Part shown: positions 1-8,541 of the stretch, one piece after another
Layout of the letters: each line of letters starts with the position of its first letter
How positions within the stretch are numbered: position 1 is the first letter of the stretch
Origin: Caldilineaceae bacterium
GTDB taxonomy: Bacteria > Chloroflexota > Anaerolineae > Caldilineales > Caldilineaceae
Length of the DNA stretch: 13,894 nt
Assembly (NCBI GenBank): GCA_015494005.1
Contig: WGCB01000331.1
Coordinates: 1 to 13,894, forward strand
Direction: 5' to 3'
The notes under the pieces: generated by a model
Database searches by the model: none
The model's input: only the letters and a program-made list of their open reading frames with translations
Told to the model about the DNA's origin: nothing
Position numbers and translations under genes: made by a program

Positions 1-261
1 GGCGGCGCCCTGGAGACGGCCCCCTACTGGCGGCAGATCCTGGCGGACGTGCTGGATCGACCGGTCCACCTGACCCAGATCCGAGAGGCCACCAGCCGAG
101 GCGCGGCGCTGCTGGCCCTCCAGGCGCTGGGGCGCCTGCGGCTGGACGACCTGCCCCCTCCCCCTGTGGGCCGCACAGCCTGGCCCTCCCAGGCGCGCCA
201 CGCCCGCTACCGGCAGGCCATGGCCCGGCAGGAGGCACTCTATCGCAAGCTGATGGGCTGA
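1..261 (+). CDS. FGGY-family carbohydrate kinase, C-terminal end (5' end outside window)
   Basis: The frame is open from base 1 and ends at TGA 259-261, so this is the last 86 residues of a gene that starts upstream. The opening stretch, GGALETAPYWRQILADVL followed by DRPVH, then E-A-T-S-R-G-A-A-L-L-A, matches the end of the C-terminal actin-fold domain of FGGY kinases (xylulokinase, gluconokinase, glycerol kinase and relatives). In that family a Gly-rich turn, a W-x-Q-I-L-A-D segment and a G-A-A-L-L-A helix close the nucleotide site. The enzymes phosphorylate sugars or polyols with ATP in the cytoplasm. The substrate cannot be told from this fragment because the sugar-binding residues lie in the missing part. 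The gene converges on the CPBP protease with only 25 bases between stop codons and no hairpin with a T-run between them. Confidence 0.8.
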   Translation, partial: GGALETAPYWRQILADVLDRPVHLTQIREATSRGAALLALQALGRLRLDDLPPPPVGRTAWPSQARHARYRQAMARQEALYRKLMG

Positions 262-286
262 TCTTCCGGGATGGGCGGCGAGGCCG

Positions 287-1345
287 TCACTGGTTCTGGA
301 GGAACTGGAGCCCCAGGTAGCTCAGAGAGGCCAGGGTGGTGTTGTAGGTGGCGTGGGCGATCATGGAGGTGGTGGTGTTGTAGCGCCTGCGCAGGATGCC
401 CAGGACCAGGCCCAGGATGAAGACCACTAGGGTGGCGGTGGAGACGCCGTAGTTGCTGTGCACCAGGGCGAACATGAGGCTGGTCAGGACCAGGCCGAAA
501 CGGGGCTGGAGTGCTCCCCGGAAGAGGGTCTCTTCGCCGATGGCCGCGGCCAGGCCGATGCTCAGCACCCCGGGCAGGCTGGAGAAGAGCCCGCCCAGGA
601 GCTGCTCCATGAGATCCTCCACCGCTTCCTCCGGGCCGAAGCCGAACTGGGCGGCCAGGGCCTCCAAGGTCAGCACCAACGGCACCATGACCAGCGCCGT
701 CCCCACCCCGATGAGCACCTCTCGCCTGGTGGGCTTCACGATCCCCAGCCGGGCCAGGACCTGGGCCAAGGATCGCCGGGAGAGCCATCCCACCCCGATG
801 ACCGCCCAGAAGGCCATCATCAGCTCCTGGGTCCAGAGGTCCGCCAGCCCCACAGCCCCTGTCTCCCCCTGAGCCGCCAGGGATTCGCTCAGGTTTTCCA
901 GCCCCACACCCAAGGTCAAGGCCATGTTGATGACGATGAGCATGGTGTAGGAGAGGGCCACCGCGTGGACGGTGCTGGCCGGTTCGATGGGGATGAAGCG
1001 GGCCAGGGCTCGGCGCACTGGCGGCAGGAGCAGGAGCAGGGCGATCAGCGAGGGCAGCCACATGCCCAGGCCCAGGATGGGCAGGGAGGCGACCACGTCC
1101 TGCATCAAGGTTGGGTCGATGCCCGTCTGTTCCAGGGCCGGACTCTGCCGGATCAAGGGGCCGGCCAGTTGCAGGAGCAGCCCCATGAAGACCAGCAGGC
1201 CGTAGAAACCACCCAGCAGGAGATAGGCGATCAGCGCGGCCGTGGCGCCGGATTCTCCCCGCTCCCGGCGGCCGTCGGCCAGGTTGGCCAGCCAGATGAT
1301 GGAGATGAAGGGCAGAAAAACGACGATAGTGGCGATTGCGCTCAT
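287..1345 (-). CDS. CPBP family intramembrane metalloprotease
   Basis: A 352-residue, strongly hydrophobic protein with about eight predicted membrane helices. All three CPBP (Abi/CAAX protease and bacteriocin-processing) motifs are present in order: E271-E272-x3-R276 (EETLFRG), F292-x3-H296 (FALVH) and H331-x3-N335 (HATYN). In this family the two glutamates and the two histidines form the catalytic site of a membrane-embedded endopeptidase. Family members cleave prenylated or hydrophobic substrates or act in bacteriocin self-immunity; the target here is unknown. I chose ATG at 1345 because AGGAG lies 7 bases before it (minus strand, 1353-1357). A GTG at 1414 would add 23 non-hydrophobic residues and would run under the -10 of the divergent ppk promoter. 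The N-terminal half has extra membrane segments beyond the roughly 200-residue minimal family core. The family call is firm; the substrate is not known. Confidence 0.88.
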   Translation of the reverse strand: MSAIATIVVFLPFISIIWLANLADGRRERGESGATAALIAYLLLGGFYGLLVFMGLLLQLAGPLIRQSPALEQTGIDPTLMQDVVASLPILGLGMWLPSLIALLLLLPPVRRALARFIPIEPASTVHAVALSYTMLIVINMALTLGVGLENLSESLAAQGETGAVGLADLWTQELMMAFWAVIGVGWLSRRSLAQVLARLGIVKPTRREVLIGVGTALVMVPLVLTLEALAAQFGFGPEEAVEDLMEQLLGGLFSSLPGVLSIGLAAAIGEETLFRGALQPRFGLVLTSLMFALVHSNYGVSTATLVVFILGLVLGILRRRYNTTTSMIAHATYNTTLASLSYLGLQFLQNQ

Positions 1346-1352
1346 GGATCGA

Positions 1353-1357
1353 CTCCT
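1353..1357 (-). promoter_or_regulatory. Ribosome binding site that sets the CPBP protease start
   Basis: AGGAG on the minus strand, 7 bases before ATG 1345. It decides for the shorter protein over the upstream GTG at 1414. Confidence 0.75.
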
Positions 1358-1392
1358 GTGCTGGGGGTGGCGGAGGAAATTGGCGAAATCCC

Positions 1393-1421
1393 TCGACAAA
1401 AGGTGAAAGAGCACTTACAAT
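1393..1421 (+). promoter_or_regulatory. Sigma70-type promoter for ppk
   Basis: TCGACA (1393-1398) and TACAAT (1416-1421) are separated by exactly 17 bases, each 5/6 to consensus. Transcription would start near 1428 and give a leader of about 100 bases before the ppk ATG at 1530. The leader holds a small hairpin with CAGGCC and GGCCTG arms around CAG, near 1451-1466. Confidence 0.65.
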
Positions 1422-1445
1422 AACGAGGAAACTGGAAAAAATCAA
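1418..1445 (-). promoter_or_regulatory. Weak candidate promoter for the CPBP protease
   Basis: On the minus strand TTGATT (1445-1440) and TATTGT (1423-1418) are separated by 16 bases, each 4/6 to consensus. The elements overlap the -10 of the plus-strand ppk promoter, so the two divergent genes could compete for polymerase. No better minus-strand match was seen in this spacer. Confidence 0.3.
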
Positions 1446-1518
1446 ACCGCGCAGGCCCAGGGCCTGGAGCCCCCGCGCTTTCCCGTTGTTTCATCCACGA
1501 TTTCTTTCTCGATCCGCT

Positions 1519-1523
1519 TGAGG
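1519..1523 (+). promoter_or_regulatory. Ribosome binding site that sets the ppk start
   Basis: TGAGG, 6 bases before ATG 1530. It overlaps the TTG at 1518 and so argues against starting there. Confidence 0.55.
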
Positions 1524-1529
1524 TTCCGC

Positions 1530-3833
1530 ATGTCTTCTTCTCGATCACCCGCAGACCACACCCGAGAGAGCCGCTCCCCCTCCCCACCGGACTCTCTCGC
1601 CTCGGTGTCACCCGCCCAGGACGCACCAGTCCAGGAAGCGGAGGCGCCGGCAGCCGAGACGCGCCCGGCTCCACCCCCCGAGGACCCCTTCCGGATCCTG
1701 CCGCCGGAGCCGGTCTACGTCCCCAACGTGGACATCGCCACCCTCTCCCTGGACGAGCTGAGCACCTCGCCGGAGATCTACAACCGGGAGCTGAGCTGGC
1801 TGGACTTCAACTGGCGGGTGCTCCACGAGGCCCTGGACGACCGCACGCCCCTGCTGGAGCGGGTGAAGTTCCTGGCCATCACCGGCAGCAACCTGGACGA
1901 GTTCTTCCGCAAGCGGGTGGGCGGGCTGAAACGGCAGCAGGCCGCGGGGGTGGCCAACCTGACCCTGGACGGCTGGACGCCCGAGTTCCAGATCCGGCTC
2001 ATCTCCAAGGCCGTCCACGCCATGAACGAGGTGCAGAGCGACTGCTTCCTGGACGAGGTGCTGCCTCGGCTGGCCCAGGAAGGGGTGCGGCTCCTGGGCT
2101 ACGCGGAGCTCAGCCCCCAGGAGCGAGACAAGCTGGACGCCTTCTTCCGGGAGGAGATCTACCCCATCCTCACCCCCCTGGCAGTGGACCCGGGGCACCC
2201 CTTCCCCTTCATCAGCAACCTGAGCCTGAACCTGGCCGTGGTCCTGCGGGACCCCAAGAACGGGGAGGAGCGCTTCGCCCGGGTGAAGGTGCCCCCCAAC
2301 CGGCCTCGCTGGGTGCAGGTGGAGCCGGGCTATCGCTTCGTGCCCCTGGAGCAGGTCATCATCCACAACCTGGACACCCTCTTCGCGGGCATGGAGATCC
2401 AGGCGGCCTATCCCTTCCGGGTGACCCGCAACGCGGACATCGCCCGCAACGAAGAAGAGGCGGACGATCTGCTGGAGCTGATCAGCGAGGAGCTGCGGGA
2501 GCGCCGCTTCGCGCCCATCGTGCGCCTGGAGGTGGCCCAGGAGATGCCCCAGAAGATCCGCACCATCCTGCTCCAGGAGATGGGCCTGGAGCAGATCGAC
2601 CTCTACGAGGTGCGGGGGCCCCTGGGCCTGGCGGATCTCTTCCCCCTGACGGACCTCAACCTGCCCCACCTGAAATACGAGCCCTGGACGCCGGTCACCC
2701 ACCCGGCCCTCACCGGGCTGAGCAGCCAGTCCCGGCCCAGCGAGATCTTCAACATCGTCCGCAAAGAGGACATCCTGGTCCACCACCCCTACCACAGCTT
2801 TGTCACCAGCACCCAGCAGTTCATCGAGTCCGCAGCCCGGGATCCCCAGGTGCTGGCCATCAAGATGACCCTCTACCGGACCAGCCCGGATTCCCCCATC
2901 GTCCAGGCGCTGATCCAGGCGGCGGACCGGGGCAAGCAGGTGGCTGTCCTGGTGGAGGTGAAGGCCCGCTTCGACGAGGAGCGGAACATCGCCTGGGCTC
3001 GCACCCTGGAGGACGCGGGCTGCCACGTGGCCTACGGCCTGGTGGGCCTGAAGACCCACACCAAAACCACCCTGGTGGTGCGGGAGGAAGAGGAGGGCCT
3101 GCGGGCCTACATCCACATCGGCACGGGCAACTACAACCCCAAGACCGCCAGCCTCTACACGGATCTGGGCCTCCTGAGCTCCCAGCCGGAGCTGGGCGCG
3201 GACCTGATGGACCTGTTCAACTTCCTCACCGGGTACAGCCGCCAGCAACACTACCGCAAGCTGCTGGTGGCCCCGGTGAACATGCGCCAGCGCTTCACCG
3301 AGATGATGGACACGGAGATCGCCAACGCGCTGGCGGGCCGGCCGGCCCGGATCATCGCCAAGATGAACGGACTGGACGACCCGGCCATGGTGCGCAAGCT
3401 CTACGAGGCCAGCCAGGCCGGGGTGCAGGTGGACCTCATCGTGCGGGGCAACTGCCGCATCCGCCCCGGGCTGCCAAGGATCAGCGAGAACGTCCGGGTC
3501 ATCAGCATCATCGGCCGCTTCCTGGAGCACCACCGCATCTTCTATTTCGAAAACGGCGGTCAGCCCCGCTACTTCATCGGCAGCGCGGACTGGATGACCC
3601 GCAACCTGAGCAACCGGGTGGAGGCCGTCACCCCGGTGGAGGATCCCACGCTGCAGGCGCAGCTGTGGCAGATCCTGGAGATCTGCCTCCAGGACCGGCG
3701 CCAGGCCTGGGAGATGCTCCCGGATGGCCGCTACCGGCAGCTGCGGCCGCCTCCCGGCGCCACCGGGCCCGCCGCGGTGGGCACCCACCGGGCCCTCATG
3801 GAGCTGACCCTCCGCAGCGTGCGCCCCATCTGA
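1530..3833 (+). CDS. ppk1: Polyphosphate kinase 1
   Basis: A 767-residue PPK1, which reversibly transfers the gamma-phosphate of ATP to inorganic polyphosphate. The N-terminal domain opens with [13 protein letters not shown] (residues 86-98), followed by GSNLDEFF. The catalytic part carries [18 protein letters not shown], then [14 protein letters not shown], then [11 protein letters not shown] with H510, aligned by motif to the phosphorylated histidine of E. coli PPK (H435). H667 in [10 protein letters not shown] corresponds to the second essential histidine. IGTGNYNP lies between them. E. coli PPK is about 688 residues; the extra length is mostly an N-terminal Pro/Ser/Ala-rich tail of about 75 residues before the first conserved motif. 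ATG 1530 is chosen because TGAGG (1519-1523) sits 6 bases upstream and overlaps the alternative TTG at 1518. The gene is monocistronic, with no exopolyphosphatase (ppx) next to it. Confidence 0.97.
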   Translation: MSSSRSPADHTRESRSPSPPDSLASVSPAQDAPVQEAEAPAAETRPAPPPEDPFRILPPEPVYVPNVDIATLSLDELSTSPEIYNRELSWLDFNWRVLHEALDDRTPLLERVKFLAITGSNLDEFFRKRVGGLKRQQAAGVANLTLDGWTPEFQIRLISKAVHAMNEVQSDCFLDEVLPRLAQEGVRLLGYAELSPQERDKLDAFFREEIYPILTPLAVDPGHPFPFISNLSLNLAVVLRDPKNGEERFARVKVPPNRPRWVQVEPGYRFVPLEQVIIHNLDTLFAGMEIQAAYPFRVTRNADIARNEEEADDLLELISEELRERRFAPIVRLEVAQEMPQKIRTILLQEMGLEQIDLYEVRGPLGLADLFPLTDLNLPHLKYEPWTPVTHPALTGLSSQSRPSEIFNIVRKEDILVHHPYHSFVTSTQQFIESAARDPQVLAIKMTLYRTSPDSPIVQALIQAADRGKQVAVLVEVKARFDEERNIAWARTLEDAGCHVAYGLVGLKTHTKTTLVVREEEEGLRAYIHIGTGNYNPKTASLYTDLGLLSSQPELGADLMDLFNFLTGYSRQQHYRKLLVAPVNMRQRFTEMMDTEIANALAGRPARIIAKMNGLDDPAMVRKLYEASQAGVQVDLIVRGNCRIRPGLPRISENVRVISIIGRFLEHHRIFYFENGGQPRYFIGSADWMTRNLSNRVEAVTPVEDPTLQAQLWQILEICLQDRRQAWEMLPDGRYRQLRPPPGATGPAAVGTHRALMELTLRSVRPI

Positions 3834-3875
3834 CCACGTCCACGGAACGCCGACCTGGCCACGGAACATCCTGGC

Positions 3876-3913
3876 AAAAAACATCCCCGGTGCGGGTTCG
3901 CACCGGGGATGTT
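3876..3913 (-). terminator. Rho-independent terminator of mdh
   Basis: A perfect 15-bp stem (arms 3880-3894 and 3899-3913, core CCCCGGTGCG) with a GGTT loop. On the plus strand it is preceded by an A-run, so minus-strand transcripts read hairpin then a U-tract, which is the mdh direction. On the plus strand no T-run follows, so any effect on ppk transcripts would be weaker. Confidence 0.85.
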
Positions 3914-3970
3914 GGCGTCTAGAACGGTCTGCTGAAAAGCGATCTGCCGACCCCATTTCGGGGGCCAGGA

Positions 3971-4957
3971 TCAGCCGGGCAGCAGATCCGCCACCGTGGC
4001 CCGCTCCTCCAGCAGCTCCTGGCCGGTGATGGACAGCCGTTCCCGGTCGAAATCGCTCAGGGGCAGTCCCTCCACCACCTGGTAGACCCCGTTCTTGATG
4101 GTCACCGGGTAGCTGAAGATGACGCCCTTGGGCGTGTCGTAGGCGCCGGTGCTGGGGATGGCCATGCTCACCCAGTCGTTTTCCGGGGTGCCGTGGTACC
4201 AGCTCTGCACGTGGTTGATGGCGGCGTTGGCCGCGCTGGCCGCGCTGCTGTGTCCTCGGGCGGCGATGATGGCCGCGCCCCGCTTCTGGACGGTGGGGAT
4301 GAAGACCTCCTTGATCCAGGCATCGTCGTTGATCACCTCCGGCGCGGGTCGGCCGCCGATCTCCGCGTGGTAGGCGTCCGGGTACTGGGTGGAGCTGTGG
4401 TTGCCCCAGATGGTCACCTTCTTCACCTGGGTAACGGGCACGCCGGCCTTGTGGGCCAGCTGGCTCATGGCCCGGTTGTGATCCAGGCGAGTCATGGCGG
4501 TGAAGCGCTCGTTGGGGATGTCCGGGGCGTTGCTCATGGCGATGAGGCAGTTGGTGTTGGCCGGGTTGCCCACCACCAGCACCCGGATGTCCGAGGCGGC
4601 GTTGTCGTTCAGGGCCTTGCCCTGGGTCACGAAGATGGGGCCGTTGACGCTGATGAGATCTTTGCGCTCCATGCCCTTGCTCCGGGGGCGGGCGCCCACC
4701 AGCAGGGCCCAGTTGGCGTCCTTGAAGGCCTGGTTGGGGTCGTCCGTCAGGACCATGTCCGCCAGGAGGGGGAAGGCACAGTCGTCCAGCTCCATGGCCA
4801 CCCCCTCCAGGGCCTTCATGGCCGGGGGGATCTCCAGGAGCTGCAGGATCACGGGTTGGTCGGGGCCGAAGAGGTCACCGTTGGCGATGCGGAAGAGGAG
4901 AGCGTAACCGATGTTGCCGGCGGCACCGGTCACAGCGACGCGAATTGGGGTTGTCAT
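3971..4957 (-). CDS. mdh: Malate dehydrogenase (NAD-type)
   Basis: A 328-residue enzyme interconverting malate and oxaloacetate in the TCA cycle, of the roughly 327-residue cytosolic-type family found in Thermus and many Chloroflexota. The Rossmann glycine motif TGAAGNIG lies at residues 10-17. The second beta strand ends in L-L-E42, an acidic residue typical of NAD rather than NADP preference. The substrate arginines lie in [14 protein letters not shown] (about 88-101), NPANTN is at 131-136, and the catalytic pair is D159 (RLDHNR) and H187 (WGNHSSTQ). ATG 4957 is chosen because AGGAG lies 9 bases upstream. An in-frame ATG at 4966 directly abuts that site, and a still longer frame begins with Cys/Gln-rich residues unlike the family. 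The gene stands alone, with its own promoter and terminator. Confidence 0.97.
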   Translation of the reverse strand: MTTPIRVAVTGAAGNIGYALLFRIANGDLFGPDQPVILQLLEIPPAMKALEGVAMELDDCAFPLLADMVLTDDPNQAFKDANWALLVGARPRSKGMERKDLISVNGPIFVTQGKALNDNAASDIRVLVVGNPANTNCLIAMSNAPDIPNERFTAMTRLDHNRAMSQLAHKAGVPVTQVKKVTIWGNHSSTQYPDAYHAEIGGRPAPEVINDDAWIKEVFIPTVQKRGAAIIAARGHSSAASAANAAINHVQSWYHGTPENDWVSMAIPSTGAYDTPKGVIFSYPVTIKNGVYQVVEGLPLSDFDRERLSITGQELLEERATVADLLPG

Positions 4958-4966
4958 AGCTACCAT

Positions 4967-4971
4967 CTCCT
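4967..4971 (-). promoter_or_regulatory. Ribosome binding site that sets the mdh start
   Basis: AGGAG on the minus strand, 9 bases before ATG 4957. It touches the ATG at 4966 without any spacer, which excludes that codon as the start. Confidence 0.65.
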
Positions 4972-5010
4972 TTGATGATTGACATTGGATGGGTGCTTCC
5001 CACTGAAAAC

Positions 5011-5039
5011 AGCATACTCCCATTTGGGGGAATCGTCAA
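5011..5039 (-). promoter_or_regulatory. Sigma70-type promoter for mdh
   Basis: On the minus strand TTGACG (5039-5034, 5/6) and TATGCT (5016-5011, 4/6) are separated by 17 bases. The predicted start near 5004 gives a leader of about 47 bases to the mdh ATG. Confidence 0.6.
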
Positions 5040-5204
5040 CGTGGACGCCTCCTCGCGCCGCAGAATTTCATGCCGGACAGTCGCCGCGCCCCTCCACGCC
5101 CTGGAGTGGAAGTCGGGTGGGGAAATCATGGGCAAACCGGTGTCCAAACGGAGCGTAAACAGCGCATACGAGGATCGATTGGGATTCGGCCCCACCCTTC
5201 AGGC

Positions 5205-5215
5205 TATGCTATAAT
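5205..5215 (+). promoter_or_regulatory. Extended -10 promoter for the FG-GAP secreted protein
   Basis: TGC followed by a perfect TATAAT (5210-5215). No good -35 exists at 17 bases; TTCGGC (5185-5190) is 19 bases away and weak, which fits an extended -10 promoter. Transcription near 5222 would give a leader of about 220 bases before ATG 5443. Confidence 0.55.
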
Positions 5216-5285
5216 CCTGCCTGCCAGCACCCAGGTCCTGCTGTATCGAACTGCATAGCCGAGGCCCAGCGCCTCTCCCCCGAGC

Positions 5286-5313
5286 CGGATGTCCCGCCCT
5301 GCGCGGACATCCG
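5286..5313 (+). other. Leader hairpin upstream of the FG-GAP gene
   Basis: Nine-bp perfect arms CGGATGTCC (5286-5294) and GGACATCCG (5305-5313), with possible further inner pairing. Only a TTT follows, so it is not a convincing terminator. It may stabilise or regulate the long leader. Confidence 0.4.
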
Positions 5314-5430
5314 TCATCCGTTTCTGGAGAGACCATCTTCAGCATTGACCGAGAAACCTGTACAACACGTCGCCCAGAACATCGCACAGAAAAGTGCACA
5401 GACCCGTTGCACGAACAACACACTTGCACA

Positions 5431-5435
5431 AGGAG
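5431..5435 (+). promoter_or_regulatory. Ribosome binding site that sets the FG-GAP protein start
   Basis: AGGAG, 7 bases before ATG 5443. It places the start directly at the signal peptide. Confidence 0.75.
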
Positions 5436-5442
5436 AACTGCC

Positions 5443-7530
5443 ATGCGCATCCAACTGAGGGAACACCGCCGAGCCCTGCATCTGGCTCTGGCGTTGGCCT
5501 GGCTGGTCACCCTGGCCCTGCCCCTGAGGCCGGCCCAGAGCGCGGAAACCAGCCCTGCCGCCACCCAGGACGACGAGATCATCTACATCGACAGCTCGGG
5601 CGTCATCAAGGTGATCGACCCCAACGTACCGGCCGGCAGCCAGCAGATCAAGTGGCAGAGCCCAGACAGCGGCTGGCTCGACATCGCCACCGGCGACTTC
5701 GACAACGACGGTGACCAGGAGATCGTGGCCATCGCCAGCAACAAGCTCACGGTCTTCGACCCGGTCTACCCCAACACCGCCGGGGACGCGGACGGGGAGA
5801 TCGACCTGGTCCCCTGGAAGCGGCTCTACGAGCAGCCCTTGCCAGGGGTGCCCAACATCATCGGCGCGGGGAACATGGACCAAAACGTGGCCGGAGACGA
5901 GATCATCGTGGGCTTCGCCGTGAACGAAGGGGCCATCACCTACCGGCTGCAGGTCCTGAAGACCACCAACGGCAAAGGCACCGCCTGGACCACCCACCTG
6001 GATCAGGGCTACGGCGCGCCCTGGAAGTTCGTGGCCGTGGGCAACATCAACAACGTGGGCTCGGATGATGTGGTCCTCATCCGGGACGTGGACTACCGGG
6101 TGGATGCCCGGGAGGTGGACAACAACCTCAACCTCATCTTCAGCCGGGCCGGGAACAGCCTCTTCACCTACGTCCATGCGGCCATCGGCCAGATGTACGC
6201 GGGGGGCACCGGAGAGGTGGCCATCGCCCGCACCTTCCAGGGCACCGCGGAGAGCCCATCCCTGCTCATCTACCAGTTCAAGAACAACCAGTGGCTCATC
6301 GAGGAGACGGACCAGAACGACGACAGTCTCCACTTCTTCCCCCATCCGAAGTTCCTCTTCATGGCTGACGTGAACGGCAACGGGGATGACGAGCTTTTCT
6401 GGCTGCGGGATGTACCCTCCAGTGCCACCAGCCCGCGCCTCTTCATGATCAACCGGGGCTCGGACACCCTGCCCGAGTTCAAGGCGGACCTGGACAGCGA
6501 CAACGGCTACAAGGTGGGCGCGGCCGGTGACGTGGACGGGGACGGCAAGGACGAGGTCCTGGTCATGCGCAACAACCGCATCCGCAACTTCTATGCGCCG
6601 GAGACTGGGGACACCACCCTGTCCACGGACTATGCCAACCTGAGCACCAACAGCAAGAGCCTGCGGGTGGCCAACCTGGATGGGGACGGCTTCTCGGCGG
6701 GCCCGCGCTTCCAGGCGGATCCCAACCCCATTGACTTGGAACTGAAGGCTGGCACCGCCTTCCCCAGCACCATTGCTGTGGAACTGAAGAACGTAGGCAG
6801 CGGCGGCAACATCCCCTTCACGGCCAGCAAGGTGGGGACGGCGGACTGGTTCACCTTCTCCGTGGGCGGCACGACCACGCCGGCCACCATCTTCATCAAC
6901 AGCATCGACGCCACCAACCTCACCCCAGGGGAGTACACCGGGCGCATCCGCATCACCTCCACCAACACCAACGTCCAGAACGCGCCCTACGACATCGTGA
7001 TCAACCTGACCGTCACCCCGGCGGACTTCACCGTCACGCCCCTGAGCGTGGGCCTGATCTCCATGAGCCCCTTCACGGCCACGGTGACCGAGACGGTGAG
7101 CATCCAGGGGCTGAGTGGCCTGGTCTACTCCGCGGCCATCCTGGACATGCCCTCCTTCAGCGCGGCTCGGAAGGCCCTGGGCCAGACGCCTCAGTTCGGC
7201 TACATCAGCCCGGAGGGAGAGCTGGTCCTGCGCAACAGCCTGGGCGAGGAGTTCTCCGTGGCCCTGCCTGCGGTGAGCCCCAGCGCCACCGGGGCCAAGA
7301 GCTGGCCTTCCGGCGTGGCCTGGGCCGGCGCCGCCTCCGCCGGCAACACCGTGCCCGACAGCATCGTCATCAGCGGGGATCCCACCCAGGTGAGCGGCAG
7401 CTCCGCGGAGGCCATGCTGGTGATCATCGCGGACGAGCGGGCCGGGGACACGGCGGAAAACGCAGTCTTCGTGCCCGTCCGCCTGCTCAAGGCCGCGGGG
7501 CGGATCTACCTACCCTATCTGCGGCGCTGA
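5443..7530 (+). CDS. Secreted FG-GAP/VCBS-type beta-propeller protein
   Basis: A 695-residue exported protein of unknown function. Residues 1-33 form a signal peptide: RIQLREHRR, a hydrophobic core (about 11-28) and a likely cut after A31-Q-S. Residues about 45-420 contain repeats with calcium-binding-like acidic loops: DFDNDGDQE (85-93), NMDQNVAGDE (144-153), NINNVGSDD (201-209), DVNGNGDDE (309-317), DVDGDGKDE (363-371) and NLDGDGF (411-417). This is the pattern of FG-GAP/VCBS propellers. Residues about 425-525 look like an immunoglobulin-like beta domain (LTPGEYTGRIRIT, then YDIVINLTV), followed by a second beta-rich region. The protein ends in GRIYLPYLRR. ATG 5443 is preceded by AGGAG with a 7-base spacer and begins the signal peptide; the GTG/TTG-type starts upstream would bury it. 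The neighbours give no functional hint. Confidence 0.85.
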   Translation: MRIQLREHRRALHLALALAWLVTLALPLRPAQSAETSPAATQDDEIIYIDSSGVIKVIDPNVPAGSQQIKWQSPDSGWLDIATGDFDNDGDQEIVAIASNKLTVFDPVYPNTAGDADGEIDLVPWKRLYEQPLPGVPNIIGAGNMDQNVAGDEIIVGFAVNEGAITYRLQVLKTTNGKGTAWTTHLDQGYGAPWKFVAVGNINNVGSDDVVLIRDVDYRVDAREVDNNLNLIFSRAGNSLFTYVHAAIGQMYAGGTGEVAIARTFQGTAESPSLLIYQFKNNQWLIEETDQNDDSLHFFPHPKFLFMADVNGNGDDELFWLRDVPSSATSPRLFMINRGSDTLPEFKADLDSDNGYKVGAAGDVDGDGKDEVLVMRNNRIRNFYAPETGDTTLSTDYANLSTNSKSLRVANLDGDGFSAGPRFQADPNPIDLELKAGTAFPSTIAVELKNVGSGGNIPFTASKVGTADWFTFSVGGTTTPATIFINSIDATNLTPGEYTGRIRITSTNTNVQNAPYDIVINLTVTPADFTVTPLSVGLISMSPFTATVTETVSIQGLSGLVYSAAILDMPSFSAARKALGQTPQFGYISPEGELVLRNSLGEEFSVALPAVSPSATGAKSWPSGVAWAGAASAGNTVPDSIVISGDPTQVSGSSAEAMLVIIADERAGDTAENAVFVPVRLLKAAGRIYLPYLRR

Positions 7531-7597
7531 GCGGGACGACGGTCCCCGGGATTCACCCGGCGCTGGCAAGGCCAGGGTGAGCGGGGTCCATCCCATG

Positions 7598-7633
7598 AAA
7601 AAACGGGGCTGCCGATGGGATCGGCGGCCCCGT
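7598..7633 (-). terminator. Rho-independent terminator of the sirtuin gene
   Basis: A 14-bp stem with one G-U pair (arms 7603-7616 and 7620-7633, outer core ACGGGGC/GCCCCGT) and a GGG loop. Six A residues precede it on the plus strand, so it ends minus-strand transcripts with a U-tract 24 bases after the sirtuin stop. On the plus strand CTCTGTGTG follows, a poor T-run. The FG-GAP gene itself has only an imperfect hairpin (about 7550-7578) without a T-run. Confidence 0.83.
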
Positions 7634-7656
7634 CTCTGTGTGTGAAAAGCTTGGAG

Positions 7657-8493
7657 CTAGGATGTCTGGTCCAAGGCCTGGGCACAGAGGGCGGCGATGG
7701 CCGGCAAGGAGATGGCCAGATCCTCCCGGATGACCAGATCGGCCCGGGAATCGGCCAGGGTCTGGCCCAGGTTGAGGATGAGGAGGCGAGCCCCCCGGCG
7801 CTTGGCCAGCAGGGGCAGATCCGCGGCAGGCATGACCTCCAGGCTGCTGCCGGCCACCACCATCAGGTCACAGCTCAGGGCGGCCTGCTGGGCCTCCGCG
7901 AGGAGGGCCGGGGGCAGGGCCTCGCCGAAGAGGACCACGTCCGGCTTCAGCAGGCCGGCGCACTCCGGGCAGTGGGGCAGGGCGTCCTCGTCCTGGAGCA
8001 GGGTCTCCCAGAGCTCCTGAGCGGGCTGTTCCAGGCCGCACTCCAGGCAGACCGCCTGCTGGGTCTGGCCGTGGAGGTGCAGCACCCGCTGGGATCCGGC
8101 CTGGCTGTGCAGGTCGTCGATGTTCTGGGTCACGATGGTGTGGACCAGGCCAAGCTCCTCCAGCTGGGCCAGGGCCAGGTGAGCCGGGTTGGGCTGGGCG
8201 GCCTGCATCTTGGCGGCCAGGGGCCGGATCCAGCGGTAGAAGCGGGCTGGATCCGAGCGGAAGCCCCAGATGGAGGCCACGTCCATGGGATCCACATACT
8301 CCCAGAGGCCCGAGCCCGGGCTGCGGAAGTCGGGGATGCCCGAGGGGGTGCTGATCCCCGCGCCGGTGAGCACCACCGTGCTCCGGGATTCCAGGAGGAG
8401 CTGGCTGGCAGCCTGGTACAGCTCCGGCCCAGGGGATGCCTCATCCCGGAACCGGTGGAAGGGTCGATCGGGACGCCACTTTGGCCACTCCAC
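7657..8493 (-). CDS. Sir2-family NAD-dependent protein deacylase (sirtuin)
   Basis: A 278-residue sirtuin, which removes acyl groups from lysine using NAD and releases nicotinamide and O-acyl-ADP-ribose. Visible motifs: GAGIS (44-48) with the flanking PSGIPDFRS, TQNID (122-126), catalytic H141 in HLHG, a zinc site C149-x2-C152 / C175-x2-C178, PDVVLFGE (184-191) and GSSLEV (215-220). The Tyr-x2-Arg pair that marks SIRT5/CobB-type desuccinylases is not seen; the equivalent region reads FYRWIR (85-90), with Y86 and R90 four apart. A plain deacetylase is therefore more likely (inference). The start is GTG 8493, with AGGAG 5 bases upstream. Promoter and terminator are both recognisable and the gene stands alone. 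No acetyl-CoA synthetase or acetyltransferase lies next to it, so the target is not suggested by context. Confidence 0.95.
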   Translation of the reverse strand: MEWPKWRPDRPFHRFRDEASPGPELYQAASQLLLESRSTVVLTGAGISTPSGIPDFRSPGSGLWEYVDPMDVASIWGFRSDPARFYRWIRPLAAKMQAAQPNPAHLALAQLEELGLVHTIVTQNIDDLHSQAGSQRVLHLHGQTQQAVCLECGLEQPAQELWETLLQDEDALPHCPECAGLLKPDVVLFGEALPPALLAEAQQAALSCDLMVVAGSSLEVMPAADLPLLAKRRGARLLILNLGQTLADSRADLVIREDLAISLPAIAALCAQALDQTS

Positions 8494-8541
8494 GGATGCT
8501 CCTTTCCCAGCGGGGTTGTCGATTCGGTCGCCTCTGCCTGA

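Larger units (their letters stand above)
4958..5442. other. 485-base divergent spacer between mdh and the FG-GAP gene
   Basis: No convincing gene was found here. The mdh end holds the mdh promoter; near the middle is an extended -10 promoter reading right; the right half is a leader of about 220 bases for the FG-GAP gene, containing one clear hairpin. The short open frames inside have no ribosome site and no recognisable product. Confidence 0.6.

Noticed and set aside
240..1445. A 401-residue minus-strand frame overlapping the CPBP protease
   Set aside because: Shifted frame of the same DNA; it has no membrane segments or family motif, while the chosen frame has all three CPBP motifs.
1608..3956. 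A 782-residue open frame on the minus strand opposite ppk
   Set aside because: It is antisense to a fully conserved PPK1 and has the His/Gly/Asp-rich make-up of a high-GC shadow frame, with no recognisable domain.
5127..5214. Small plus-strand peptide of 28 residues upstream of the FG-GAP gene
   Set aside because: No ribosome site, no similarity I recognise, and it ends on the extended -10 promoter.
5314..6345. A 343-residue minus-strand frame opposite the FG-GAP gene start
   Set aside because: Shadow of the repeat-coding strand; Val/Asp-rich without a recognisable domain, and the opposite strand has a signal peptide, AGGAG and FG-GAP loops.
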